The position numbers and the translations under genes are program-made. A stretch of DNA of 64,000 bases from Chionis minor (lineage: Eukaryota > Chordata > Aves > Charadriiformes > Chionididae): contig VZSF01006733.1 in the NCBI GenBank assembly GCA_013398295.1, forward strand, positions 186,001-250,000, in the 5' to 3' direction. Each line of letters starts with the position of its first letter. Positions within the stretch are counted from its first letter, which is position 1. Of the stretch, positions 49,101 to 63,264 are shown piece by piece. The notes under the pieces were generated by a model. The model was not told where the DNA came from, searched no databases, and was given only the letters and a program-made list of their open reading frames with translations.

Positions 49101-51802
49101 CTTCATAGGAATAGGGACAGTGGAAGAAAGGATTCATGTAGTCAGGTGGCCAGTTCCCTACTCTGGATGACCAGATGAACAGGATATCAAGTCCTGCGTT
49201 GCACGTTCCATGCAATTTAGATAACAAATCATGGAATTTATTTTTGTCCATGTGGCTAGACCTACATTAGAGAGTAGAACTGTTCAACATTCAACTGGTT
49301 TTACAGAATATTGTTGGGGATATACAGAATATTGTGTCCACACCACATGTGTTTCAAGGGTTATATTTCAGAAGACCTCTTGTCTGGTCTCATTCACTCA
49401 ACACACTGATTGGATGGAGCACATGGGGCATCTTTAAGGAATCTTTTAAGGCATCTTCTAGATTCATTTTCTCTGAAAGCAATTCAGTTTTCATGCTTCA
49501 AGAGAACTATGTTGCCAACCGCAGCACTATAACTGAGACAGCCAGGAGACATTCTTCAAAAATATACTACTGATTCTCATTAAAATGAGAATATTAGATG
49601 TGCCCCTCATGTCCCTTTTCTACAGTAAACTATCAGACTGCTGTTTATCTTGCCCTTGATTCTTAGTAGTATCAGAATTTGCATGTCGTTATACAGTGTA
49701 GAATAAGCCGTACGGGATAATTCTGAAAAATAAGTCATGATGCTGAACCAGTAAGATATTGCTGATGGTTTGAATTAAAATGAATAATGAATAGTTTGAA
49801 GCAGAAGTATGTGAAGAACACTTTTTTCTTTGTTACTAAGATGTGATGACTTTTCTTGATTTGCTTGTAAAAATAGAGAACTCTTCTTTGAATTTATTCT
49901 TTTCTCTTTTCATACCATCAACAGCTATTGGTCAGCACGGCAGGGATGTAGGAATAGATAATAGAATGTTCTGTTCCAAAGGACATATGCAACTCCTTAA
50001 GAAGTATATTTAGGCCTACATTGTAGTATTTAGACACAACCCATATGTAGGGTGTGGTAAGGATCTGGACAAGATTGAAGCTTCTTGGCACCTAAAGTTC
50101 TTGGTTTACAGTGGCCCTATACAGTTTCCAGATTTCTTGGAATTTCTCCTGGAATTCATACTGATCTGGATGAGGGAGAACATATGGAGATATTATTCCA
50201 TGCACTTATGTGAGCTTCATGACTGAAAATATAGCTACATGCACACTTTATCAGGGAAAAGCTGGTATATTTTGATGATTACTAGAAAGGCTATAAACCT
50301 GGTTCTTGATCTTCAATAATAAACTGTGTTGCTGGTCCTTTGCAGACCTGCTGTGCAAGCACTGCTCTTCAATGTTCCCTCTGTCAGGGGACCATTAGGG
50401 CATACCTGTGACTTCAGCAGCACAACAAAATCATCCTTGCTCAAGAGATGCCTCCAATAAAAAGCAGTGAAGCAGATAATACTGTAGGACCATAAAATAT
50501 GCTGTGTATTTATTTTCACTTATTTTTATTTCTTTTGTAACTCCTATTGAGGGGGGTTTTAAGGTGTAGAAATTATGTTCAGCAGAATATCTTTTTGTGA
50601 TATATATGTGCATTGTGTCTCACCTTGTTTGAGTTTTTCAGCCTCGACTTTCAGCATGCTACTGGAAATATTCACAAACCATGGAGGGTACTATATGCCA
50701 ATCTTTTACGCATTCTGGACTGGCTTACAGTTTGGGGGGGCGTGTGAGGGGGAATGTCAAATTATTTGGGAATTCCACACTTATTTAACTTCAATATTTT
50801 ATGTAACCTCTGAGGTCTTAAAAACAGCAATCAGTAAAACAGATACTTCTCTCAGTTATACCTATAATTAGGAGTAACTTCTTTAAAGTTAACTTCATTA
50901 AACAGATTGAAACCAATTACTTGAACTCTGTGATCAATAGCCAACATGCCATGTATAAATCTAGTCCATATCTATCAAAATTTCAGTCTATGTTTATATG
51001 CATGTGTCTACCTGTCATGTATTATAATTGAATATTACCCTGCTATAGTCTATGACAGCAAAGTCTGTAAGTCCTACTGTAGTCCCAGCAAATCAAAATA
51101 TTTTTGAGTGCTGGTGATTTACATGTTCTCTGATTTTGCTCTTGTGAGAGCCACGCAACAGTGTGACATTATCATTCCCTCAGGAATCAAATAGAAAAAA
51201 CCATCTCATTCCAGCTGAGAGGAGACTGGTTTGTGTGTTTCGGTACATACCTTCAAAAAATAAACACTGTGCAAATTGCAGCATCCTGGTTGATGAAGGG
51301 TCATTGTTAACTATTTAAGTAACAATTGTGCCTAAATAAATGTATAATTAACCATGGAACCCAGTGGAACAAGATTATGTATCAAGTAGTTACTGTAGGT
51401 TTACTTATGCTCAGAGTTTTCCAGAACAAACAATGAAGTTTGTTATTACTAGACTGTAAATGACAGAAGTCATCTGTCTTTACAAGAAATGGGAGCTGAC
51501 ATGTCTAAGACAAATTTTCCAGCCAGCAGTGCTTTTTTTGCCAGGAATTATGTATTGACTACTGTGCTAAATAGCTGAAATTTTAATTGATTCCTCCATT
51601 ATTTTTTAATTAGACAGCCTTCCAGTAAGCTATGATGCCACATCAACAAAATTAACTCTTGTCATTTACATACCCCTGGTGAATGAAAAAAAAGTTTTAG
51701 ATGGAAAATACATCACATACATCAGCCAGCTACCTTTTTTATGCTTTACTCTTATTGCAAGAGTTTGTTCAATTCATTTTAAGTACGTCTATATATCAAT
51801 CG
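46177..51802. other. Unique AT-rich DNA, no gene seen
   Basis: About 5.6 kb with no repeat family or exon signal that I can support. Short frames (up to 98 codons at 50575) carry no motif. Confidence 0.5.
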
Positions 51803-51984
51803 GTTGCCCAGAGAAGTTGTGGATGTCCCATCCCTGGAAGTGTTCAAGGCCAGGCTGGATGGGGCTTTGAGCAACCTGCTCTAGTGAGAGGTGTCCCTGC
51901 CCATGGCAGGGGGGTTGGAACTTGATGATCTTTAAGGTCCCTTCCAACTTTAACCGTTCTATGATGATTCTATGATTCTATGAT
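51803..51984 (+). mobile_element. Young CR1 LINE 3'-end fragment
   Basis: A 182-bp, 5'-truncated sense-strand copy. It begins inside the final ORF2 codons (GGTTGCCCAGAGAAGTTGTG) and carries the full 3' end, including GGGGGGTTGGAACTTGATGA. It finishes with clean tandem ATGATTCT units, the hallmark CR1 3' terminus. Low divergence from the consensus as I recall it suggests a relatively recent insertion. Confidence 0.95.
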
Positions 51985-52960
51985 TAATGCAGAAAAGATT
52001 CATGGAGTTTTAAGGCACTGGGGGCCTTTAGGTCTGATCAGATCACGTCTGAAAAAACTCAAATAATAATTTGTTCAAGATCTACAACTGCAGTCTGAGA
52101 TATCTATTAGAAAGAAATCCAGTTTTAATTCTAGATGGGAAAGTGACGGAGATTCTTCAAAGTCCCAGAACATGCGCTGTCAGTGGGAAATTGCCTTTAC
52201 TCTTAAAAAATATTGTGATTGTGCTTTGTCTTGCATTGTACCGCTATCTAACTGTCTTCACTGCCATCTGAGCTTGTTTTGTGTTGTAGTGGACTGTATT
52301 GTACTTTGTATTGCATGGTAGTAGTCTAATTTGAGCGACTGCCATCTGAGATTGTCTTGCATTGGACTGCCCTGTATTGTGTGTTGTCCTGGTGGTAATG
52401 AAAGTGCGTGTCACTTTGTTTGATGTGTTTGTGTGTTACGTGGCTCTATGTGTGCGTTGAATGGTATTGTATAGGCAGTCTAGATGGTTAAAGTGCATTT
52501 GCCTCCCTGCACGTGAGCAGTTATTGAGGGGATGACAACTGGATTGTGAGCTAACATGCGGTACAACAGTAATGCAGAGAGTTTTCAAATTGTTCTTGCA
52601 GGTAATGAGTTGCAAGTGTTTAAAAAGCGTAGAGGCGTAGAGGAATGAGGAGTACTGTGATAGGCCTCTGAGCCATCAGGTTTTTCCAGGCAGGTATGGC
52701 AAAGAACTAGAGGGAAAAAAAAAACAACAACAACTCAAGCCAGTGGGTTTTTTTGTTTTCATTGGCTGGGGTTTTTTTTGTCTCCTGGTCCCAGCTGCAA
52801 GGCAATGCAACAGTCATTGCCAAATTCTGGAGGGGTGTTGGGCTTGGGCTGGGTTTTTTGCAGGCAGGGACCTTTTGCGGCCCTCCCGCGTGCAGTGCTC
52901 CTCGTGACACTTTTGGTTTTTTGCATAATACAGTTTTGGATGCTTGATTTACATCTTATG
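51985..52960. other. Unassigned segment with a degenerate ~78-bp duplication
   Basis: CTGCCATCTGAG occurs at 52261 and again at 52339. Each is followed by similar T/G-rich text (GTGGACTGTATTGT against TTGGACTGCCCTGTATTGT), indicating an old imperfect tandem duplication with a period near 78 bp. G+C is higher than in the neighbourhood, especially at 52780-52910. No LTR or repeat family was recognised. Confidence 0.45.
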
Positions 52961-55900
52961 TGACAAAATAAAACACAGATAACTTTGTCACAGCCCTCAG
53001 AACAGGATTTAACAAAAAAAGCTCATGTTTTTTTACCTATGCTTCAGTGCTTGAACTCACAGTTACTGGGCAAATTTCACCTATTTTCCTTTCTTCCCTG
53101 AGTGCACCCCGCTCAAGTTTCTGGCTATTAGGTATTACCTGGCTTAGTACAGAATCAGACAGATCTTTACTAAAGCTGTTACCTAGGATCATTTTCTAAA
53201 CAGATCTAGTTTAACTTCAAGCCCTTCACTCTGCTCCCTTTGCCATACAGCTTCCTTTCAGTTAAATATCACATATTTAGAAGAAAACCCTACCTCAGAA
53301 CCCCTTAAACAGACTGCACTTTTTCAGCTTGTAAGATACTTACCAGCCTTCCAAGCTGGTACCCAGTAAATCAGTTGCCTGCGGGCTCTTCCAGTTTGTG
53401 CAGCCCTTTGACCTTTGCCTTTATGCCAGCCTTTGAAAAAACAGTATTTTCAACTACATGGATAAAGAAGGCAGAATCTAATTTGCTGCATTATCTTCTA
53501 GGTATGCTTTAACAGGTTTTGGTAGTCAGTGTTATACCTTCATTGGTGATGCTTTCATGCACTGCAGATGTAAAATAAGTATTCCTCAACAATCCTTATA
53601 AATTAGACTGTTAAATCTCACAGGAAAAACTGACAAGGCCTCATAGCATTACACTTCTGCCCTGGCCCACCTGACCTGCCATGCTCATAAAACTGTGCTT
53701 ATCAATACTCAGAACATTCTTCTAGAGTAGTTCACATCTAATACCTTTTTGACACCAAGATGCCTGTTGTTACTCTCATAAAAAGTTGACCTATGTGATC
53801 ATATTTTATGAAAAAAGTTTTTTTATAAAAAAAAGTTTATGAAAAAAGCTCCTAGGATCATGTAGCAATCTGTTGATGCCTCAAATGTCTAGGCAGAAAT
53901 CTTTAGAAATTATATTCTAAACAACATACAAAGCATTTTGTTTTCCAAGGGGACTTTAAAATCTTTCTGTTGAACATAAAGGTATTCCACTACACCTAAA
54001 TTTTGTGTAGTGGCCGTAGCCTGAAGGTCTGATCTTATTAAGTAGCTCACAAAAGCAACTTGGTTTGGAACATTTGAAGAAAATAATTCCCATTTAAAAA
54101 GGAAAAAAGGTCATACATTTTAAACATATGTAGAGGTAAATAATATGGTTTACATACAGGTTATGCTGTAACAATCACAGAAGCATACAGGGGTAGAAGA
54201 CCTAATTTCCAATAGATAGGTACAAACTTAGCCTATACCAGCTATGATAAAAGGCTATTGTGTAGGCTGGAAGGAGATCAGGATGTTTGCTGCCAGATTA
54301 ATCTATCCAGAAACAGCTAGGTTCTAAACAAGAAGCCAGACCAGTCTAAGAGAATACCTTCAGAAATAATGAAAGATAATTTTTGGAGGCTGAATGCAAT
54401 GAACATGTTATCTTAAACAGCTGAAGTGTCTTGTTAGCTTCTGGATTATAGGTTGAAAATTAAATGCTCATAAAAGATGCACTGAGCTTCTCAGTGATAA
54501 GAAAACTAATGCAATTTGTCATTTTTGCCTGAGGGTGAGATATACATATATATGGGATCATAGTGAAAGTAATGGCTTGTTTTACTTGAAATTGAACTGT
54601 GTAACTTGCCATAAATATTGTCTAGCCTATTTGAACCTTACAAGTTTGGGATTTGGCTGGTCTGTGAGCACTCCATGGGTAGACTGTCCTATTCAGACTT
54701 GCCAAATTATATGTTTACTTGCTGGCAACATGTTTTACTTTCTGTCAAAATATGAGCTCTTATAGAGGTAAGAAAGCACTTTCCTGTGTGTTAGAAATCT
54801 CTTGAAGATTTTTAGAACTCCTGGGCCTGATTTCCCTTTTGCAAACAATGGAGTAAAACAAGCAGAACTCCATGGCAACGGGTGGAGAAAAGGCGGCTCC
54901 GTCTGGAGCTCTGGAAACATGGATGCAATTGTAATAGCAACGTGAAACTGATGGAGTTAACTAATGTCCAAAAGAAAATGCTGCCAATAACTTCTCAGAA
55001 TTGATGACTTCCCATTACCATTTCTCCTCTCTCTATTGATTCTCTGCTATCCCTGCCCCTGGAAAGGCTTGAGGGAACACAAAATGGTGACAAGAATCCT
55101 AAGGCCAACGCTTCTTGCTCTGATGTACTGATAGAATAAAAAACAGACAGACAAGTGAAAAACCCAACTCTGCAAGTATGTAAGGCCTACACCATTATGG
55201 TTTTATTGTATCTAATGACTTGTTAATGATATATCTGCCATGATGATCACTCCTATCTATAATCTGGGAGTCCCCGCAACTCCAATAATGTGTGAGGTTG
55301 ACAGAATGGCATAAGAGGCAATATCAAATTGACTGCGTTATAGACTGCGTTCAGTCTCCAATGAACTGGGTGGCCTCAGGATCCACACTGGAAAACCACC
55401 AAAAGTTTTGAGCTTCTAGTCAAATACAGATTAAAAAAGTCATGCTTAGTATCTGGCAATCGATGTGCTGCCATAGATCTGAAGGGCTAACAAAACTGCA
55501 AACAAAACCTTTTTACAATAATTTGCTACTTTCATACAGGTGCTATTAGCACACAAATGTACACTGGCACATACAGTGTCTACCTGCGCTAATTACATTG
55601 CTACACTTCCTCAGCTGTTATTAGAGGTACACTATACAGCTTCCACAAAATGTCTTCTAGATGTATTTTGTATGAGTGATAATAATTATTTTAGGAAATG
55701 TGAAACTGTAGTTTGTGGTGTTTATCACTGTATGTATATCTTCAAATGATTATAAAAAAGCTGATTTATGCTCAGAATCAACATGCAACTAGAAAAAAAG
55801 CATTGCATTACATAGTTTATGTTGAGACAGATACTGAAATTTATCAAGCTGAAAATACCTCAGATTCCACTGAGTACCCCCTTCTTTCCAAGGTTTTGTA

Positions 55901-57021
55901 TCCATAAATAACGATCTTGGATTAATAAAATAAATAAATAAAAATTGTGATCTAATACCCCTTTTCATCTCTGGTTTCTATCTTTTTCTTACTCTATCAA
56001 GCGCTGTAGTATTTCTTATGGAACTTCTCTTATTCTGTGCTTAAAATGGTCAAATAAGAAAGTTTTGTCCTTAAGGAATAGCATGCCCAAAGAAATAATT
56101 GGTGATTTACCACTTTTGTGTACTGCACAATTTTTGAAAAGTATGAGGATTTTAAATGGAAAGGTGACTATTTCACTTAAGTGGCTGTTCATTAGCTATC
56201 ATTAAGGTAACTCAAGATTTTTACAAGATAGATCATTTGGCACTGCATTAAGTTTGATGGGTTTATTAAGTCAGTGGGAGAAGTCCAGGTGAAGAGAAGC
56301 AAGAAAGCACAGGTTTAAAAGCTTGTCTTGAAAATTCATCATCATCATTGCTTGAGAAAAGAAGGTCATCTGTAAAGATGTCCGCACAAAAATTGTGTGG
56401 AAATTGCTTTTATGTAGGTTTGAGTGATTTCTTCATCTAGACTTATTTATGATATTCACATTGTGAGATGGAGAAAAAACTATTGTTCACTCCATCTACC
56501 AGCATGGTCTCCTGTAATAGGATCACTGCAGTTTCTTTTCAAATGAATGCTCTTAGACATCCTCCACTTCTTGACGAGCATGGAGGGTAGCTTGATGACC
56601 AAAATTATCTAGGCTGTTCTCTGGAGCTAGAAATGTTTAATGCAGTTATGGATTAAAGTTTTTAATCCAACTATTATCTTGCAATTTGGGCTCAACTGAG
56701 AGGTAAAGCTAATTTGAATATATTTACCTCATAGATAATTAATTAGCTGAATTAGACTTTTTTTTTTTTTTTTTAATGCATAAACCTAGTCCAATCTGGG
56801 AGAAGTAATACTGAATTTCAGGTAGTGCTATGTTACAGCCATGTATGCTATGTCTGAGTTCATAATATACCAAAGCAAAATAAGCAGTTATGGGCACACA
56901 AAGAATATTCCAGCTCTTCTTGAAAAATATTTTAATAATACATGTTAGCATGTTAATTGTTAGAGGGGAAGAGATTTCATAACTGTGACATCCACATGTA
57001 AGTCAGAAGGAGAAAAAGCTG
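52961..57021. other. Unique AT-rich DNA, no gene seen
   Basis: No supported gene, repeat family or RNA gene. Short T- and A-runs only (for example 56759-56774). Confidence 0.5.
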
Positions 57022-57674
57022 GACATGAGCCAGCAATGTGCACTTGTAGCCCAGCAAGCCAACCATACCTTGGGATGCATCACAAGGAGCATGGTCAGCA
57101 GGTCAAGGTAGGTGATTCTGCCCATCTACTCTGCTCTCGTGAGACCCCACCTGCAGTACTGTGTCCAGCTCTGGACCCCACCAACATAAGAAGGATGTGG
57201 ACCTGTTAGAGCTGGTCCAGAGGAGGGCCACAAAAATGATCAGAGGGCCGGAGTACCCCTCCTATAAAGACAGGGCTGAGAGAGCTGGGGTTGTTCAGCT
57301 CAGAGAAGAGAAAGCTCCAGAAAGACCATATTGCATCCTTTCTGTACTTAAAAGGGGGCTTACAAGAAAGACAGCAACAAACTTTATAGCAGGGTGTGTT
57401 GCAATAGGACAAGGGGTAATGGTTTCAAGGTAAAAGAGGGTAGATTTAGGCTTGATATAAGGAAGAAGTTTTTTACAATGAGGGTGGTGAGACACTGGAA
57501 CATGTTGCCCAGAGAGGTGGTGGATGCCCCATCCCTGGAAACATTCAAGGTCAGGTTGTATGGGGCTCTGAGCAACCTGATCTAGTTGGAGATGTCCCTG
57601 CTCATTGCAGGGGGGTTGGACAAGTTAAACTTTAAAGGTCCCTTCCCACCCAAACTATTATATGATTCTATGAC
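57022..57674 (+). mobile_element. CR1 LINE fragment, ORF2 C-terminus to 3' end
   Basis: A sense-strand copy of about 650 bp. It starts within late ORF2 (GACATGAGCCAGCAATGTGC) and includes the block that reads RPHLQYCVQLWTP near 57142-57180, then LELVQRRATKMIRGPEYPSY near 57209-57268. It continues through [20 protein letters not shown] (from about 57412) into the 3' untranslated region and ends ATTATATGATTCTATGACT. Frameshifts between these blocks show it is inactive. Confidence 0.95.
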
Positions 57675-60600
57675 TAGACTGAAAGACAATACTACACTCA
57701 TACATATGCAAAATCAATGTGCCGCATTGCTTGCTCTGTGCCTGATCTGCATATAAGTATACTGCAATACCTATTAAGAAGACTTATTTCAAAATGTAAT
57801 TGCTCAGTGTCCACCTGTGAAGGAACATGATTGAATCCCAGGTGTCATCTCAGATGACGTTTATATTTGCATGCAGTTCATCTTTAGAAGGCTTTTTTTA
57901 TTCCCAACAACTGCATTCGCTGAATGTTTTGACAAAGCCTGAATTCTGCCCATTAAATAATTTTTGTTGATCCTGTACATGGTGACTTGAAAAAGATGTT
58001 ATTTTAAGCAAGTTCCGGGACACACATAATACTTTTGTGAAAGTGGGTTTTGCAGTCATCTTAGGGAACTGAGGTGCAGAAAAACTACTAAGCTGGATTT
58101 CATACAAGGATAAAAAACATTTCTGAGGCAAATACTATAATTCCGCTTTCTGTTTCCCTGCAGATATCCTTATAGATAAATAAAAACACATGCTACAGCT
58201 ACAAGATACTTTCTTTGTTCACTAAATAAATGTAGTTTAGTATACTTAGTATATAAAATGTAGGTTTAGTCTAGGAAATAAAGTGTTCATCACATAATGT
58301 ATGGACACCTGTATCACAAAGAATGTTTTACACTGAATGTGTTTATAAATTAACTTCTTTGTCCTGGGACAGAAGATTGGTGTACAGACCAATGGCACTC
58401 TGATTGTTTTGATTCACCTTATGTTATTAATTCATTGTCCTTTGTAAACCAGATTTTATCCTGGTATATGTTATATATATATGTACATTTTTATATATGT
58501 GTATATATATATGTATATTTTAATGCAATTAAATGTTTCTTACCTTCAGGGGGGAAAAAAGAAAAAAGAATCTTCTCAAAGAAAAACAGACAAAATGAAA
58601 GTAGAGCATTTCCTCTTATCACAAAAACAGTGGGACTGTGATTGTCCTTTTCCTGTTTCCTGAGCAGCGTACTTGCAAAGACTGTGGAAAACTAGAGTTC
58701 AGTTCTATTCCTTTGTAGAAGACATTCCACAGACATTCCCCAGACTACAAAAATGCAATGAATCCTTCTTGTCACCATTGCATCACATACTTGAACAGCT
58801 ATTGACAGTTTAATTCAGACCGTTGTTCTAAATCCAGCAGAGTATATCCTGTTTGCTTGGCAAAAATGTATTGATTGTCAATACCAATAAAGTAGAAAAT
58901 CTCCCTTTTATATATATGTATGTCAAATAATTCATTTGATATTTTAATCAGAAAGTAGGACTGATTTCTGTGCTCAATCGTTAAGATATTCATGTGCAAT
59001 GTAACATCCTTTTTCTGAGATAGCTTGTCATGTACAGTCTGAATTCTTTTTCCTGCATAGTGGAAGATAGATGGATATGACTTTCCTTAAACTAAGGAAA
59101 AAGTATGCATCTCCAACATCATAGGTAAGTGACGTACTGCTTTAATACAACAGTACTAGAACTCTTTTTGAGGAATACATAAATGTTAGTGTTTTTTGCT
59201 CCTCTTGACAAAAAAGAAGTCCATCCAAATAGGGGGGTTTTATATTCATGAATGGTTTGACTGTATTGCTGGCAAGTAAACTACTGACAAATAAAGAGAT
59301 CCCTGCCCTGCTGTAAAGGCAAAACCCCAGCATGCTCCTACTCAGAAAACAGCTCTGTAAAATCTCCATTATGAACCTCTGCATTTATTGTCACTCAGGA
59401 ACTGTAGAGAAAGTTTTCCTAGGTATTTCCTAAGTGTGTCAGTCCTGGAAACTATGAGAGCTGCTTTGATTTCTTTCTGACTTAGACATTAACACAAGTA
59501 TTAAGAGCCCTGTCAAAGAAAGTCTACTGGGAACACCTTGTCTTCGATTTCAGCCTCTAGTTTAAACTTATTTAAGCAGGGAAGTATAAAACTGAGGACA
59601 GCTTTGTTCAGATCCACTGATGATGTGGGAGCTAAAACAAAATATGACTCATTTTTCCATAGCCATTTGGCTCTCCAATGTTTCACTGCAAACCAAAAGC
59701 TCATTTTTGTCACTAACATATTCAGCTGTAAATGATTATGAACAGGTATATTAAGTTTTAAGAGAAACATTTTCTGATTGCTTCAGTATGCAGATTCATA
59801 GATCAAACACTGACCTGAAAAAAATTTATCTGGAAACCTAGTGGCACAAGAAGTAGAATACCAACACAAATATTTTTATTAATATTTTATAGATCATAAA
59901 TGCATCACATTTTTGAATCATCTGTATGTGTTATGATTTCATATTGAATGTTTTCCATAAAAATCAAGGGTCCTTTAAGACCCATTAGATAGTCACAAGT
60001 ATAATCTTAATCACAGTAGTGCTCAACAAAACATGGAGGCTACATCAGAGCCCAGATACAACCCATCAGGAACATCTCATGAAGAGGATAATGTAGCAGC
60101 ATCGAGGTACCTGCCATGGCCTAGAACAATGAGAAAGAGTTGAGGAACGTGGTGTTCTGCCTTCCAAATTACACAATACAAAGAATGAAAACCTGGAACA
60201 AGAAAATGAGAAAGACCTAAGGAAAGCAGGGAAGACAAGTGTTCAAAGGGGATATCGAGTTGACCAACGGGACGAGATGAAAATGAAAGCTTACCAATAA
60301 GGAAGAGATAGTATACTTGACTAGATCCAGACTGATTAGGAGATTGCATAGGAGAGCTGGACTGGAGAGGCAGAGCAAACTATTGAAATTGTGGTGCAAA
60401 AAAACCCCCAACAAGTGTGTAGTGGCAAAATGTGGTTTTTACAAGAATATTTACATATTTCTATGTAGTGAGTATTCAGAAGTCGCCGGGCCTGAGGTTT
60501 AGTTTTACTGAAAAGCCCTGACATAAGTGGCTGACCTGAAATTAATTATCACCATTTCTCTTTAGAGGTCATGCCTTGATACTTTGAGGTCAACTGAAGA

Positions 60601-63264
60601 GTGATTTCCCTCTACATAAGGGTAACTAGATCTTGCTATGGGAAGAACATCGATTAACAAAAATGCCGGAGTCTTAGAAGTTTCATGTCATCCTACTTTT
60701 TTATATTTTAAGTCAATTGAACAGAATGTATCATGGACCCAATATCCACCAAAGCGTATGCGTAAGTTTGAAAGCAGATCGGCTTCTTTAAAGGGAAAGT
60801 AAATGCCGTCATGTCTGAATAAAAGCACCTGCTAAAGCACTTTGAGAAAAGCCTGGTTTACTTTTTTTTCTCTCTCCTCTCCGTTTTCCAGTTTCCCAAA
60901 GTTATTACATTTGTTATCTGCATTATCAACAGTTGTTAAAACAGACACATAGGAATGGAATTTATCATGCTCTCAATTCCTTACAAGCATTAAACAATAC
61001 ATAATACTTTGCTTTTTTCCAGGGGCATGGTCATTCTCATATCAAAATTAAACCATCTGAATTAATAGATAGGCAAGCTAAAATGAATTTGGATCATAAA
61101 TACATCATCTATCAAAGTTCAACATTTGTATTAGGAATTCTTATATGTAAATGATAAACAATTCTTTTGCATATGTTGGAAATCAAAAGGGCAAACACTC
61201 TGTTTTCTTAAGGGATTCTGTGCTTTCACAAGTTCATAAGAGGAGAAAACAGAATATAGCAGATATTGGTATTTATGATGTCATCTATCTATTTTTATGC
61301 AAATATCAGCTTAGTAACCATAAACAATCTTATAATTCTTTTCTTATTTATGCCAGTTTCAGGAAAATCGACTTCCACAGAATTTAGTAGAACAAATGAA
61401 TTGTATTGTCATAAAGTCCTAGAAATACAGCAAGCCACCTCTCTCTTTCCTGAGATCTGATACATGTAGACCACCCCCATTGGTCTAACTTCTTAAACCC
61501 TTCCTATTTCAGGGATTACATGGCTTCCTAGAGAATGTGTTTCTGTGCTTATCTATCTCTCTACGAGAAAAAAGTTTCGTTAAGATACAGTGTAATCTTT
61601 CCCTGCTAAGGAGTAAATTACTATTTCTTGCCCTACTCAAAATAGGCATAGAGATTTACTGATGGTTGTCTTATTTGGTACTTTGGTCTAAAAATTCTCT
61701 CTGCTTTCAGCCTTTTCTTATGAGTCAAGTTTTGGTTGTACTTTTCAAATATTCTTCTTGTCAATCTCCACTGGATTTTCTCCATTTATTGCAGACTAAC
61801 CATGCTCTCTGCTGGATTTAGTGATGATGGCCAAGTGACAACTGGACATGGCCAACCAAGAGGAGGCAAGTGAGGAAGTTAGATGTGTGTCAAAGAACAG
61901 ATAAAGAGGGTCATAAACTGGGGGTCACATGGGGAAAAGAAGGATGAAGATGCAGAGCCTCTAGACCTGAGCATGCTCGTGCGTCTTTTAACCTGGGATT
62001 ATGGTCTGAATTCATCAACTGAAGTTCTGTACTAATTTGCAGATTTTGTCTTCTAATTCTTTGCTTTCAACATCCAAGAATGGTGGGGAGGTAGCGGAAC
62101 CTCTTTAGGAACAAATAGAAACTCCAGAACAGGTGGTGACCTGCTCGGCTCAAGACTTAGTCATAATCATAATTTACTGATAATGATTCTGATACGCATA
62201 TACAAAACTCAGAAATAAATAAAAAAACCAAAAAACAGAGAGTGCTTTTTATTATTATTATTATCACTGCCAAGTTGTATAAATGAAGATTTATTACATA
62301 GTTGAAAATTACTTTCATGGCCAATCAAAGAGTGATGGTGCCTGGACACAACACATCAGATAACTTATATGGAGGCTGGCATAAGTGGAGAAAAGAAAAA
62401 CCACAGAATCCTTCAAAGTAACTGGAAGCCATATTTCTTTCCGTATTTAACATTTATTTTGGCTTTGAAAAACTTTTCAAGTGAGATTTTGAATAAAAAC
62501 CAAACTAAATAAAAAAGTACAAACATTCTTCCCAGTTGATCATGCCTGGGTTATGACTGTAATGATTTTTAATGCTCAGGTTTCAATTTTAAAAGATTTG
62601 AATGGTAAGAAACCTCCTGAAAGCCCTGACTGGTGTATGTGAATTTCCTCAATAGTGGAATTTCTACTAGTATTATATTACAGGTGCCCATGTTTGCATC
62701 CATAATAGAGCTCAGGTTTTATTTAGCGTGGGAGGATTTTATCACAAGTAAGAGGAAAAACTGTTTTACAAAATCAGAAGCCTGTTGTTTGAAGCCATAA
62801 AAGTTCCTTAAAGTATGTTAATTCCAAAAAGCGTAACACCATTTAAATCTTAAAGGTATGAAAGTATACAGTCTGCCCCTTCACATCATCATAGTGTACC
62901 TGAAGTTTATCTCATTTTGCATGTGTCATAGAGCTGGTTAAAAAAATAATTTAACAGTAATTAAGATTTTCAAAAACAATTTTTTTCTGGGATTTTCTCA
63001 CAAACAGAATTCTAAAATAACCAAATAACAATGTTCCATGAATATCTAAACCCATTTTGGTGTTTTTGTATGAAAACCAGCCGAAGTATTGAAACACCTG
63101 CATATTTTTGCTGAAATATGACACCATAATTTACTTTTCTACAGTTTTTAAGGGAAATTCAAATAATTAATGATACTAATTAAATCTAAGTTTGGATCTT
63201 ATAATCAGGCTAGAAATAGTGTATGCAATGATTCAGGTCACAATCAATAGAAAGTACAAGTTTG
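57675..63264. other. Unique AT-rich DNA, no gene seen
   Basis: About 5.6 kb without supported genes. It contains an AT/GT-rich simple stretch at about 58466-58520 and (TTA)n at about 62250-62265. The segment at 60030-60420 is slightly more GC-rich and open on parts of both strands but matches nothing I recognise. Confidence 0.5.
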
